A stretch of 26,834 nucleotides of DNA, from assembly GCF_002104995.1 (NCBI RefSeq), contig NW_024468386.1, forward strand, positions 1-26,834. Reading direction: 5' to 3'. Origin of the DNA: Linderina pennispora. Lineage: Eukaryota; Kickxellomycota; Kickxellomycetes; Kickxellales; Kickxellaceae. The translations under genes were made by a program, and so were the position numbers. The first letter of the stretch is position 1; the number at the start of each line of letters is the position of its first letter. Under the pieces are notes generated by a model. That model saw only the letters and a program-made list of their open reading frames with translations, made no database searches and was not told the DNA's origin. Below, one piece after another: positions 17,359 to 26,834 of the stretch.

Positions 17359-17605
17359 ACCCAGCTACTATTTGCATTCAACGAATAAAGTGGAAGAGTA
17401 GGAAGTGCAACTACGCGGAGTGTAAGACGGATTTTAATTGCACTGGGCAAATTTAGGCTAGTGCTATATACATCAATCGGAATACTGGCATGTTGTGGTT
17501 GGTGGTTGGTTTCCATATTAATGTTCTTTCGGAAGAGGCGCTCATGTTGGTCATGCATATAGCCATGCGTCCAGACCAATTTGACATCGTTATATCGGCA
17601 GTACC
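17359..17605. promoter_or_regulatory. Shared divergent promoter region of ZW10 and endonuclease V
   Basis: The only space between two divergent start codons, 247 bp, so it must contain both promoters. No clear TATA box on the endonuclease V side; TTGGTGGTTGG and ATATTA are the only low-complexity features. Confidence 0.5.
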
Positions 17606-18358
17606 ATGGATCAAGACACCATAAAGCAGGAGTGGAACGAGGAGCAGGTCCGGCTGCGGAAGCTGCTTGTCCAGGACGACAGTGCACTGGATTTCAGCTT
17701 CAGTCCAGCGACCAATGAGTTTGGCGGATTAAGATACGTCGGCGGTGTAGATATCAGCTATCCACGCAACCACCCTGATCGTGCGGCTGCATCCCTGGTG
17801 GTTGTTGAGTACCCGTCGCTGCAAGTAGTGTACGAAGCATTCAAGGAAGTCCAGATTACCGTGCCATACATTGCCGGCTACCTGGCTTTCCGTGAGATGG
17901 AGGCATACCGCGAGCTGTTTGCGCAGCTCAAGGCCGAGCAACCTCAGCTATCCCCGCAGATAGTCTTGGTTGACGGCAACGGGACTTTACACCCGCGCCG
18001 GTTTGGTTCTGCCTGCCATTTGGGCGTGGGCCTTGGGATTCCAACAATTGGCGTGGCCAAGAATTTTCTGCACATTGACGACCTAGATGCCGACGCCCGC
18101 TCGCTGAAAAGCATGTTCCAGGGCGATCCAAGCCTGACACAGGTCGAGATGGTCGGGGCCTCGGGCATCTACGGCATGGCAGTTGCGCCGCCTGGCGCTG
18201 CGACCAACCCGATATTCGTTTCTGTCGGCCACCGTGTGTCACTGACAACAGCGGTGTGCCTTGTGCGTGCTTGCTCGCTGCACCGGATCCCCGAGCCGAT
18301 ACGCATTGCTGACCTGCACTCGCGCGTAATCTCCCGCCAAATCGAAGCTGTGGCCTGA
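17606..18358 (+). CDS. ENDOV: Endonuclease V
   Basis: Endonuclease V cuts next to deaminated adenine (inosine): DNA repair in bacteria, mainly inosine-RNA cleavage in animals. The 250-residue protein covers the full family length. Motifs in order: GLRYVGGVDISYP (first catalytic Asp), VPYIAGYLAFRE (substrate wedge PYIP-type, with Ala where Pro is usual), IVLVDGNGTLHPRRFG (second Asp and binding loop), GSACHLGVGLGIPTIGVAKN and PIFVSVGHRVSLTTA. The SACHLG has Cys where Ser is common in relatives. The end, SRVISRQIEAVA, fits the usual C-terminus. No targeting signal seen. No introns. The start is the only ATG before the helical N-terminus (EWNEEQVRLRKLL). Confidence 0.92.
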   Translation: MDQDTIKQEWNEEQVRLRKLLVQDDSALDFSFSPATNEFGGLRYVGGVDISYPRNHPDRAAASLVVVEYPSLQVVYEAFKEVQITVPYIAGYLAFREMEAYRELFAQLKAEQPQLSPQIVLVDGNGTLHPRRFGSACHLGVGLGIPTIGVAKNFLHIDDLDADARSLKSMFQGDPSLTQVEMVGASGIYGMAVAPPGAATNPIFVSVGHRVSLTTAVCLVRACSLHRIPEPIRIADLHSRVISRQIEAVA

Positions 18359-18697
18359 GCCATATTCCGCCACAGCCTTTCTAAACCCCTCGCCACCAAT
18401 ATGCAAAAAAATAAAAATAAAAAAATAAACAGCCACTGATGTGCTGAAAGTAAGCGCAATTGTTTTTTGCGTTGCACAGGCATAAACACCCTGTGAAAGT
18501 GCGCTGCGCGGCAAAAAGATATTTTGTGCCAAGCGCCGCTGGCGGCAGTGCTTCTATCCCACGGTACACAATGCGCAACAGACTAGGGAAGTGAGCGGCA
18601 GCGCCTTCATATCTGCGCCTGGCTCTCAAACCAAGCGGCTGTCTTCTCTCTCTTCTCTATCTCACTGTCTCCCAACACTGCACACTTATCGGATACA
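18359..18697. promoter_or_regulatory. Intergenic region: end of endonuclease V and promoter of the ligase gene
   Basis: 339 bp. An A-rich run (18404-18429) could serve endonuclease V 3'-end formation. A C/T-rich tract (CTTCTCTCTCTTCTCTATCTC, about 18642-18662) lies just before the ligase ATG, as is common near transcription starts in fungi. No TATA box seen. Confidence 0.45.
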
Positions 18698-20538
18698 ATG
18701 GTTCTCGTTTCTTTGCTCGACCGTATCGATATTCCGGAGACAAACGTTGCTAATTATGTTCTGGACAACTGCGAGCGCATCGGTGGCCCCGACCACACGG
18801 TTTTCTTGGACTCGGCTACCGGATACGCGCTGACAGCTGCAGAACTCCGCTCGTATGTGCGCCGACTGGCAGCCGGGCTGCGCCAACATTTCGGCATCAA
18901 GCGTGGAGACGTGGTTGCAATCTTTGCGAGCAACAGCGTAAGTGTCCGTAGGATGGTTGGGTGATGTGCATGGAGCCAGTATTGGCGGAGGGAAGCGCAA
19001 TACTCACATCGATTCCCTATTTGCATGGCTGCTAGGTCAACTTTCCTATTGTTGTCTACGGTGTTGTCGCTTCAGGTACGTACATCAGCACCGGCTCTGC
19101 CAATTGCAGCACGCAATATGGAGCTGCATATATCTAAATTGCTGCCCCTTGTTTAGGCGCAACGTGCACCACGGTGAACCCGACATATACTCCGCGGGAG
19201 CTCGAGCACCAGCTGACAGATTCGCAAGCCACAATGATTGTGGTGGGAGGTGGCCTGCTTGACACGGCTCTGGAGGCGTTTTCCCACATGGACGACAGCG
19301 CCAAGCCCAAGCACATTCTGCACATGGACGAGGCACGCACTGGCAAGGAGGACTCGATTTTCTCAGCAATGGCCGATGAGACCGCTGGCCCTGTGGACGA
19401 CGGCCTGCAGCCAAGCGACTACAGCACTACACCAGCATACATTTGCTACTCAAGCGGCACAACGGGCCTGCCCAAGGGGGTCCTGCTGTCGCACCGCAAT
19501 ATGGTTGCCAATGCAATGCAGATACAGCGGGTCAAGGAGCTGGACCTGGAGCGGAGCCAGGGCAGCCGCCACGAGATATTCCTCGGTCTGGCACCCTTCT
19601 GCCATGCATATGGGCTGTCGTATGTGCTGCACAGCTCGGTGGCTCTGGGCGGTACCATCGTCATCATGTCGCGGTACTCGTTCGACGGGTTCCTGAAGGC
19701 CATCGAGACGCACCGCATCACATTTGCGTACCTTGTTCCGCCGCTGGTGTGCGCGCTGTCCAAGGACCCACGCGTGGACGACTATAACGTGTCGTCAATG
19801 CACACGGTCCTGTCGGGCGGCGCGACCCTGAGCCCGACGCTTATTGAGGCGACACAGAAGCGCCTGCCGCATGTGCGGGTGATCCAGGGCTACGGCATGA
19901 CGGAGATGAGCCCGGCCATCACAATGCTGGCGACTTCGCACAATGAGCCGGCGTCAATTGGCATTTTGATGGCCAACTGCGAGGCCAAAGTGGTTGACCA
20001 CGACAACAACGAGGTCGCTGCGCCAGGCGAGCCCGGCGAGCTGTGCTTCCGCGGACCCAACATCATGGTTGGGTATCTGAACAACCGGCGCGCTACTGAG
20101 GACATCTTTGACAGCGACGGGTTCCTGCACACGGGCGATATTGGGTACGTCGACAGCAAGGGCTTCTTTTTCATCACTGACCGCAAGAAGGAGATTATCA
20201 AATTCAAGGGCTTCCAGATCAGCCCGTCCGAGCTCGAGAGCATTCTGGCCGAGCACCCAGATATCGCTGACGCAGCGGTCATGCCGGTGTATGATGACAG
20301 CCAGGCAACGGAGGTGCCCAGGGGCTTTTTCGTCATGAAGGACAGCGGCAACAACGACCAGGAGCGGGCCAAGGCAGTGGTCGAGTGGCTGCATGAGCGG
20401 GTTGCTGGGTTCAAGCGGCTGCGCGGCGGGTTTGTGATTATCGACCACATCCCACGCAGCCCGGCCGGCAAGATCATCCGCAAGTCGCTCCGCGAGATCC
20501 AGCACGTCAACCTTGGCAAGGCAACAGCTGCGGCCTAG
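18698..20538 (+). CDS. 4-coumarate/acyl-CoA ligase-like adenylate-forming enzyme (two introns)
   Basis: Activates a carboxylic acid with ATP and joins it to CoA. Three exons, 18698-18937, 19036-19075 and 19157-20538, give 553 residues. Intron 1 (98 bp) is GTAAGT...TAG; intron 2 (81 bp) is GTACGT...TAG; they enclose a 40-base exon coding VNFPIVVYGVVAS, and the joins restore a continuous family pattern. Motifs: P-loop YSSGTTGLPKGVLLSH, FCHAYGLSYV, IQGYGMTEMSP (adenine binding), GDIGYVDSKGFFFITDRKKEIIK and PRSPAGKIIRK with the C-terminal catalytic Lys. Fungal relatives act on medium- or long-chain acids or aromatic acids; the substrate cannot be told here. It ends in KATAAA, so there is no C-terminal peroxisome signal. 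Convergent with PP4c. Confidence 0.9.
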
Positions 20539-20601
20539 AGCTACCATTACATACAATACATGCATTGCATTGAACCCTTAGAGACTACTCGAGTTTTGGA
20601 C

Positions 20602-20635
20602 GCCTGTGCGCCTGTGTGCCTGTGTGCCTGTGTGT
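20602..20635 (+). repeat. Short tandem repeat between convergent genes
   Basis: About four copies of an 8-base GCCTGTGT-type unit in the 123 bp between the ligase and PP4c stop codons. Confidence 0.7.
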
Positions 20636-20661
20636 TCCAAGTTCATGTTTGGGGCGGTGTT

Positions 20662-21582
20662 TTACAAGAAGTAGTCGGGTGCTGGCTTCTTGGCCGGAAT
20701 GCCCCGCGCTTCCTGCGGGGCAGCATCAAAGATCTTGTAGTCCTGCTTGAGGTTCTCGTCAAACTCCAGGATGGCGGCGACGTTGCCACACCGGTAGCAG
20801 TAGTTGGGGGCGCTCCATACAGTGACACACGTCTCGTCAAACATCTTCTTGTAGCCCTCCATGACCAGCTGGTGGGCGCGGGCAATCATGCTCAGGTGGT
20901 TTGTGTGCAGGAACGAGCGCACGACGTCGCCACCAAACAGGTAGCCAGCGCCGCGCGGGCTCAGGCCCCACCCGGAGATGTCCTCGGGGTCCGACCACAG
21001 CAGATCGCACATGGCGCCCTCGTGCGGCACCTCCTGCTTGCGGTCGATGGTGCGGATCTGGTCGACGGTGTTGATGACCGGCGACAGCCCACCATGCACG
21101 CATAGCACGCGGTCGTCGATGATGGCCACCAGGCTCATGTAGTCGAAAACCTCGCAGCAGTTGCGCCAGACATTGGCCGACCCGTACTTGCGCATGCACT
21201 CGTCGTAGAAGCCATACACCTGTGTGATCTGCCGGCTCTCGTGGTTGCCGCGCAGCAGCGAGATTCGGTCGGGGTACCGCACCTTCAGTGCCAGCAGCAG
21301 CAGAAACGTCTCGACACTGTAGAACCCGCGGTCGACAAAGTCGCCCATGAACAGGTAATTTGTGTCCGGACACTCGCCTCCCACTTTGAACAGCTCCTGC
21401 AGGTCGTAGAATTGCCCGTGGATGTCGCCGCAGATAGTCACGGGCGCGTCGACCCGCTGGACGTTGCTCTCCTCGATAAATATCTCGCGCGCCTTGTTGC
21501 ACAGCTCTTTGACCTCGTTCTCTGTAATGATTTCGCAGCGCCGCAGCTGCTCGATTTGTCTGTCAAGGTCGCTCTGCACCAT
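20662..21582 (-). CDS. PPP4C: Protein phosphatase 4 catalytic subunit (PP2A-like Ser/Thr phosphatase)
   Basis: A metal-dependent Ser/Thr phosphatase working with PP4 regulatory subunits, in DNA-damage recovery among other roles. 306 residues from the ATG at 21582, one less than the human enzyme. Motifs: [14 protein letters not shown] start, [10 protein letters not shown] and GDFVDRG (metal ligands), [59 protein letters not shown], and the methylated-type tail DYFL. The N-terminal [14 protein letters not shown] and the tail KKPAPDYFL favour PP4 over PP2A or PP6. Upstream on the same strand, ...TTTACCCACAG directly abuts the ATG and looks like a splice acceptor, so a 5' untranslated or very short coding exon is possible. 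The open frame reaching 21978 is unlike any phosphatase. Confidence 0.93.
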   Translation of the reverse strand: MVQSDLDRQIEQLRRCEIITENEVKELCNKAREIFIEESNVQRVDAPVTICGDIHGQFYDLQELFKVGGECPDTNYLFMGDFVDRGFYSVETFLLLLALKVRYPDRISLLRGNHESRQITQVYGFYDECMRKYGSANVWRNCCEVFDYMSLVAIIDDRVLCVHGGLSPVINTVDQIRTIDRKQEVPHEGAMCDLLWSDPEDISGWGLSPRGAGYLFGGDVVRSFLHTNHLSMIARAHQLVMEGYKKMFDETCVTVWSAPNYCYRCGNVAAILEFDENLKQDYKIFDAAPQEARGIPAKKPAPDYFL

Positions 21583-21847
21583 CTGTGGGTAAAGGCTAAA
21601 TGAACCTGATTGCGAGAATGTGTGTGTGGAAATGTAGAAAGAAAAAAGCGTGGAAGGGCAGAGGCAAGAGAGGCCAGCCAGTAGCAGAAGGCTTTTTTTT
21701 TTTGCGCGGCCAGCAGGCGCACATAGCAAGGGCCACTCGCGCACCCCAGTGGACTTTTGTTGGGCTGGAGGAGGAGCCGGTGGCTGCGCTCGGTGCCAAA
21801 AACAAAAACAGAATATGGGTTTCTTTACAGACAGCATAACCGAACAT

Positions 21848-23523
21848 TTATGTGATGACAGTGGGGACCTTGCGGCCCGTGAAGGCCTCGAGCTTGGAGA
21901 TCTCCAGGGCTCCGTCGACCAGCGGCTTGAGCGCAACCTGGGCGTCCAGGTCCAGCTCCTTCCGGTCGTAGCGCTCAATGTAGATGCGCACGGTCGCCCC
22001 CGTGCGAGCCGGTGCCCGACAGGCGGAAGATGACGCGCGACGTGTCCTCGAAGATGACGCGCACGCCCTGCTTCTTGGACACGCTGTGGTCGATGGGGTC
22101 GTGGTACTCAAAGTCGTCGATCTTGGCAACCTTGTAGCCGTGGAAGGTCTGGCCGACGACCTCGTTCTCGCCGCCCTCCTGGGCCAGGCCGCGCAGGCGC
22201 TCCATCATCTTGTTGGCGCCCTCAGACTCGACCTCCTCGTAGTCGTAGCGCGTAAAGTAGTTGCGGCCGTACTTGTGGTGGAACTCGGACATGATCGAGC
22301 GCACAGACGCTCCGGGCTTGCCCTTGTTGGCAAAGGCAATGATGTTGAGCCAGGCCAGCACGGCCCAGATGCCGTCCTTCTCGCGGATGTGGTCCGAGCC
22401 GGTGCCGAACGACTCCTCGCCGCAGATCGACAGGCGGCCGGCGTCCATTAGGTTGCCAAAGAACTTCCAGCCAGTAGGCACCTCGAAGGCCTCGAGGTTC
22501 TTGGCCTTGGCGACCAGGTCGATGGCGCACGACGTGGGCATCGACCGCGCCAGGCCCTTGAGCCCGCCCTTGAAGTACGGGATGGCCTGCTCGGCGTACT
22601 CGGCAATCAGCGCAACCGAGTCCGACGGCGTGACGAACCAGTCGTGGCTGATGATCATGTTCCGGTCGCCGTCGCCATCAGACGCAGCACCGAGGTCAAT
22701 CTTCTCCTTCTCGACACGCTCGACCAGCTTGTGGGCGTAGATCAGGTTGGGATCAGGGTGCGAGCCCACCAAAGTCCTCCAGCGGCGTGCACTGGTCCAG
22801 AGACGACTCGGGGAAGCCGAGCTCCTCGACGAAGATGCGGCGGCCGTAGGGACCGGTGACGCCGTTGAGGCCATCAAACAGCAGCTTGAAGTCGGCGTGC
22901 TCGGTGCGGAACGACTTGATCAGCTCAAAGTCGAAGATGGTCTTGATCAGCTCCACGTAGTCGGCGACCGGGTCAATGACCTCAACCTCGAAGCCCTCAA
23001 ATCTCTGCGTGCCCACCTTGGACAGGTCCACGGGGCCGGCGAGATCGACCACCTTGTACTCGGAAATAGTGCGCGTGGCCTCGTAGATGGCGTCGGTGAC
23101 GGCCTCGGGCGCGGGTCCGCCGTTGCGGGTGTTGTACTTGATGCCAAAGTCGTTCTCGGGACCTCCCGCGTTGTGCGAGGCTGTGAGGATGATGCCGCCG
23201 TCGGCCTCGCGCTTGCGGATGACAGCCGATGCAGCCGGGGTCGACAGGATACCGTCCTGGCCAATAATGAACTTGGCGATACCGTTGCCAGCGCCGATGC
23301 GGATGATGGCCTGGATCGCCTCCTTCAGGAAGTACCGCCCGTCACCGCCGACGACAACGGTAGCGCCCTGGGGACCAGGAGCCGGCATCGCGGTGAAGAT
23401 GCCCTGGACAAAGTTCTCGGTGTAGTGCTCCTGCTTGAACACAGCAACACGCTTGCGCAGACCAGAGGTGCCTGGCTTCTGGCCCTCAAAGGGCTTGGTA
23501 GAAATAGAACACACAGAGGCCAT
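21848..23523 (-). CDS. Phosphoglucomutase (frame broken twice)
   Basis: Interconverts glucose-1-phosphate and glucose-6-phosphate, linking glycolysis with glycogen, trehalose and UDP-glucose. Length 1,676 bp: two extra bases bring it to 557 codons plus stop, the family norm. Motifs: [11 protein letters not shown] at the start, [10 protein letters not shown] with the phosphorylated Ser (TASHNPGG in most relatives), DGDGDRNMI (Mg2+), [20 protein letters not shown] (sugar binding) and RLSGTGSHG (phosphate binding). The frame shifts at a C-run at 22765-22767 and again at 21997-22001; in both, the coding strand has one G too many and the family pattern resumes at once in the next frame. Probably consensus errors. 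TATA box on the minus strand at 23616-23622. Confidence 0.9.
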
Positions 23524-24182
23524 GGTTTGTAAATAAAAAAAGGGATAGAATGGCGGAGAACGAATACAAGGAGAGCTTGAAGAAGAAGAAAAGGAAGAGC
23601 CGCTGGCCAGGGGCCTTTTATACCACCGACGCTTTGTTTTCGGTTAAGCAACTGGCGCTCACTTCGTCCTCCCCCCCCCCCCCAACCCTACAGAGCGCCA
23701 GCACCACCGCGCAGCGCTGCCTGGGCGTGATGGACCGGGCGGATGAGCCCGAAGCTGATGGCTGCCTCGAAAGCATCCTCCTGCCGAATAGTGACTATTT
23801 GTTTCCCCCAAAAGAAAATCGCCGTCCATACAGCAGAATGTAGGCATGCTGTCCACGGGTGGCGATAACAAGACGCTGGCGGCCACTCTACGACACACCG
23901 TGGTTGTGATTGCGCGATAAACCGCCTGGCCTGTTTTTTTCTACTCAGTGAAAGCTGGAATTGGTGGGGAGGGACCATGTTTTGGCGATAGCAGCCCACC
24001 GCACGTTGGCCACCAGCCATTTCTGGGCATTGCCGCACGTCGCGTGTTCAGCCCGTCCACTGTTTGCGCATCAACCACCACCACACCAGGCCACGGCGCT
24101 ACTGCTGCTGGACTCGGTGTTTTTTCGCGGGCACTAACCAGCCAATTGCTTACGCATGCCGCAGGTGACCGTTGAGCTCAAA
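23524..24182. other. Intergenic region between phosphoglucomutase and VPS5
   Basis: 659 bp holding the phosphoglucomutase promoter and the VPS5 3' end. It includes the TATA box, a run of 13 C (23671-23683) and an A-rich stretch by the ATG. Short open frames on both strands have no recognisable domain. Confidence 0.5.
23616..23622 (-). promoter_or_regulatory. TATA box of the phosphoglucomutase gene
   Basis: TATAAAA on the minus strand, 93 bp before the ATG at 23523, in GGTGGTATAAAAGGCC. Confidence 0.65.
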
Positions 24183-26471
24183 CTAAAACAAGCCCAGGCA
24201 AATCCTCAGCCTACACCTCCCCGATATCTGGCGATTATGCAGACAATCCGCCAACGACTGCTGCCATCGAGCTCTGATCAGCACATTGCCTAAAAGAACA
24301 CGAAAAATACGAAGACACGCTACATCGATGGACCGCCGGTCTCGCTGGGACGACGGCGGGTAGCCTGTGTTGCGCAGCGATGTCAGATACGCCTCCCACA
24401 GCATCACCACCTCTTCCTGCGTGTCAATCAGCGACGTCAGATATGTCTCCACGGCGGCCTGGAAGTCCGCGGACGCGGTTGAGGTCAAAAGCGCAACCAT
24501 CTCCTGCTTCACCAGCTTGGACACGTCATCAAAGGCATTGCGGTCGCCCTCGGTGCGAATCTCGGCGCGCGCAATCTCGCCCTTGGTCTGGAGCAGGCGC
24601 TCGGGCGACGCCCGGCCCTGGTGCTGCACATACCCCTCCAGCACCTTGCGCCGCTTGATAAGATCAGCCAAGCTGTTCTGCCACCGCGTGTATGCACGGC
24701 CACGCGCAGCAAAAGGCCATGCGCACAGCACCAATCATGCGGATGTATTCGTCGGTTGTGAGCTGGAACGCGGCAAAAGTCGGCCACGCCCTGGCGGCTC
24801 TGCAGCACCTTGAGCTTTTGCTGCAGCGACCCCATGTCGGTCAGGCAGTTCGACAGCGTCTTGTTCAGCTCCTGCCCAGCCATCTTCAGGTACGCCTCAC
24901 CCAGCTCGCCATGGGCTATCGACAGCTCGCGGCGCTGGCGCTGCCCGTACTCCAGCGCCCGCAGCAGCGCCCGCAGCTCCCTGCTCTACCGCATCCAGCT
25001 CCTGCATGCGTCGCATGAACCACTCGTCCTTCTCCTTGTACTTGGCGCCGCCCCACCCATCGCCAAACAGCCCACTCCCGCCTGCTACTGCTGCCCAGCG
25101 ACGTGCTGGTTCCCGTTGATCTCCGACGCTATCCGCAGCTCTGTGATTGCTCGTGCCTTGGACGCAAAGTCGTCGGCCTCGAGGAACAGCCGGAACGCGT
25201 CATCGCACCACAGAACCGGGTGCTCAGCAATGCGCACCAGACAGCTCTCGAGCCCCGCCCGCCGCGACTCGACAAACTCGTCCTCGAACCGCCCCATAGA
25301 CTGCTTCTCCGGGATCGCCGGTACGATGATGCCCGGGTGCCGAGCCGCCAGCTCCTGCGTCAGCCAGTCAAAGTCCCGATACCGCCGCCGCACGATCATC
25401 TCGCTCTCGCGGAACATCGCCGCGCTGCTCTGCGTCTTCACCTTGTACGCTATGTACGACTTGAGCGAGTCGCTGACCTTGACCGGATCCATTACGTGGA
25501 TACTGAACCGTGGCATCTGGTCTGCGGGAGTCGGATCGAGCGACTTTCGGCGCTGGTGCGCTCCCAAGTACACCCGTGACGTCGACGCCCGGCTGCCACC
25601 TACTGACCCTGAGCTCAGCCGCTCCGATGATGGCGTGGACGTACGCGATTTGCCACCCTCGATCTGCTGTCGCGCGTTTGCTGTCTGCTCTCGTTGCTGA
25701 GCCTGCGCCAGCTGTTGCTCGTAGGGATGCGGTGACGATGCTGCTGCAACTCCTGCACTGTCCGCCGAGCCGCTGGTGTTGTCTGCTAACGAGGCCCTCG
25801 ACTGCGACCGCGTCTGCCGAGTCGCCCCCATATTCCCACGCCGCGCTGCTGCCTGAGACGGCGGCACATCGAGGCTCGCCCTGCCAGCTGTCGCAGCAGC
25901 AGCGCTAGCTGCTGATATGCCACCTGGCTCGCCGCTCTCTGCTGCCGCTGCTGCACTGGACAATGGGTCAACGAACGGGTCAGACGACGACAACTGCTGC
26001 GAATCAAGCATTCTTGGCGACCGCAACCCACGTCTAATCACACCCACCCGCCGTGCCGCCTGCACCTGCACTCCATACCCCCAGCGGCGATGCCCTGGTC
26101 GCTAGCTGGTCCTTTGACGTCGGTGTCGTGGGTGGTACGGTAGCTGGTGATGCTGCTGGGCTGGTGTCAGTTTCCTCAGCTAGCTCTTTGTGTGCTGCTA
26201 TTGCAGTCTTTTCGAGTTCTTGCGACGCCGTATTGCTGGTCTCCCTAGACGACTCATTTGACGCAACATCTAGCTGCTCAAATTTGTTAGGCAATATGTC
26301 CTCTCCCTCCTCGTCTGTCTCGTCCCGCCTAACTGTCTCCACATGTAGCGACCCGCCCACCTCGCCCCAGGGTGAGGTGCCATCGCTGAACGGGTCCATC
26401 TCGCCAATGTCCAGGCTGAAAGGCTGCTGTTGGTTCCCAAACCCACCGCTAAACAAATCGTCGTCATTCAT
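24183..26471 (-). CDS. vps5: Vps5/SNX1-type retromer sorting nexin (frame broken five times)
   Basis: Vps5 with Vps17 forms the membrane-bending part of retromer, which returns receptors from endosomes to the Golgi. About 761 residues after correcting one-base breaks. Order: MNDDDLFSGGFG start, a long disordered Ser/Ala/Thr-rich N-terminus, a PX domain with FSIHVMDPVKVSD, RRRYRDFDWLTQEL, PAIPEKQSMGRFEDEF and SRRAGLESCL (3-phosphoinositide binding), then a helical BAR domain with KDEWFMRRMQELD, LRALLRALEYGQRQR, TDMGSLQQKLKVLQSR, YIRMIGAVRMAF and TRWQNSLADLIKRRK. Breaks: extra base at a C-run (26078-26082), at 24979-24981 and at A-runs 24775-24778 and 24711-24714; one missing base near 25094. 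Coding is otherwise uninterrupted and well conserved, so a consensus problem is likelier than a dead gene. Vps17 is a less likely alternative. Confidence 0.85.
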
Positions 26472-26834
26472 TTCTGTCCAAGCTGTGATTGTGCCAAGAG
26501 TAAGCAACAAGAGTATAATACGAGTGGTCTGTGAGCCAGAAAGGGGAAAGCTGAGAATGCCTGGCCGCTTTAACCCTGCTGCTTAAATAGTGCATCGTCA
26601 CGTGGCGGAGCGTGGATACACACAGCCAATAGCCTATGCTTCTCTTTCAGGCAGCAAGGTCCTGTGCAAACTAGGTCTTGGCAGATGCATGGCCGTTAGA
26701 CCGTACTCGCTGAACGCCATGATAGTGTACTTGCAATGCATGAGGTGAGGCATGTAATACCCGGCTGTCTACAACGATATTGCTAGTGCTCATTCAAATA
26801 GCTCCAGCTATTATCAGAAGAAAACCACCACTTG
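26472..26834 (-). promoter_or_regulatory. Upstream region of VPS5 to the window end
   Basis: 363 bp without a gene. A TATTTAAG on the minus strand at 26582-26589, about 111 bp before the ATG, may be its TATA element. Nothing else recognised. Confidence 0.45.

Noticed and set aside
20560-21105. 181-codon plus-strand frame opposite PP4c
   Set aside because: Mirror of a highly conserved phosphatase; the translation resembles no protein.
21583-21978. N-terminal extension of PP4c by 132 residues
   Set aside because: The extension is Ser/Arg/Pro-rich, crosses a splice-acceptor-like site and overlaps the 3' end of phosphoglucomutase; PP4c enzymes begin near [10 protein letters not shown].
22747-23532. 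261-codon open frame on the plus strand inside phosphoglucomutase
   Set aside because: Antisense shadow of GC-rich coding DNA; no recognisable domain, while the minus strand carries clear phosphoglucomutase motifs.
24810-25700. 296-codon plus-strand frame across VPS5
   Set aside because: Antisense to the PX and BAR coding frame; Ser/Arg/Cys-rich translation with no family.
21997-26082. Programmed ribosomal frameshifting in phosphoglucomutase and VPS5
   Set aside because: Seven breaks in two unrelated genes, mostly extra bases in short homopolymers, without slippery heptamers, fit sequence errors better.
26053-26586. 177-codon plus-strand frame over the VPS5 start
   Set aside because: Ser/Val-rich translation typical of the complement of a low-complexity gene; it covers the VPS5 promoter and N-terminus.

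Overview
The window looks like a fungal nuclear chromosome segment. It has compact GC-rich protein genes with short GT-AG introns, a eukaryotic tRNA-Val, and genes for Tom22, ZW10, endonuclease V, a PP4 catalytic subunit, phosphoglucomutase and a Vps5-type retromer sorting nexin. Transposons resembling those common in early-diverging fungi suggest a Kickxellomycotina- or Mucoromycota-like lineage, but this placement is a weak inference.

Layout. (1) Bases 1-1029 hold the 3' part of a cysteine-rich gene, perhaps a copper-sensing regulator. (2) About 1.2-11.46 kb is a nested transposon island. It holds a decayed chromodomain Gypsy element on the minus strand, a second Gypsy fragment (protease to reverse transcriptase) on the plus strand, three copies of a 460-bp inverted-repeat element, an AT-rich DNA transposon with a DDE transposase and a large Rep-like protein, a Tc1-like element inserted inside that Rep-like gene, and the integrase half plus 3' LTR of another Gypsy element. 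(3) That LTR ends 16 nt upstream of tRNA-Val(CAC) at 11480-11553. (4) About 11.56-12.87 kb has no recognisable gene. (5) From 12.9 kb on the DNA is ordinary gene-dense chromosome: two tandem paralogues of unknown function, TOM22, ZW10, endonuclease V, an acyl/coumarate-CoA ligase-like enzyme with two introns, PP4c, phosphoglucomutase and VPS5.

The housekeeping genes do not form one pathway. They serve mitochondrial import, kinetochore or ER-Golgi tethering, DNA repair, acyl-CoA activation, phosphatase signalling, sugar-phosphate metabolism and endosomal sorting. The last two, between about 22.0 and 26.1 kb, contain seven single-base frame breaks, mostly in homopolymers. These look more like consensus errors than biology.

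The most interesting parts are the transposon island and its edges. A two-gene DDE plus Rep-like element is present. The 460-bp repeats all sit exactly at junctions between unrelated transposon blocks, with a segment between two of them that appears inverted. Nonsense mutations in the Gypsy relics are almost all C-to-T type changes at Arg, Gln and Trp codons. A Ty3-like LTR lies at the expected distance from a tRNA gene.
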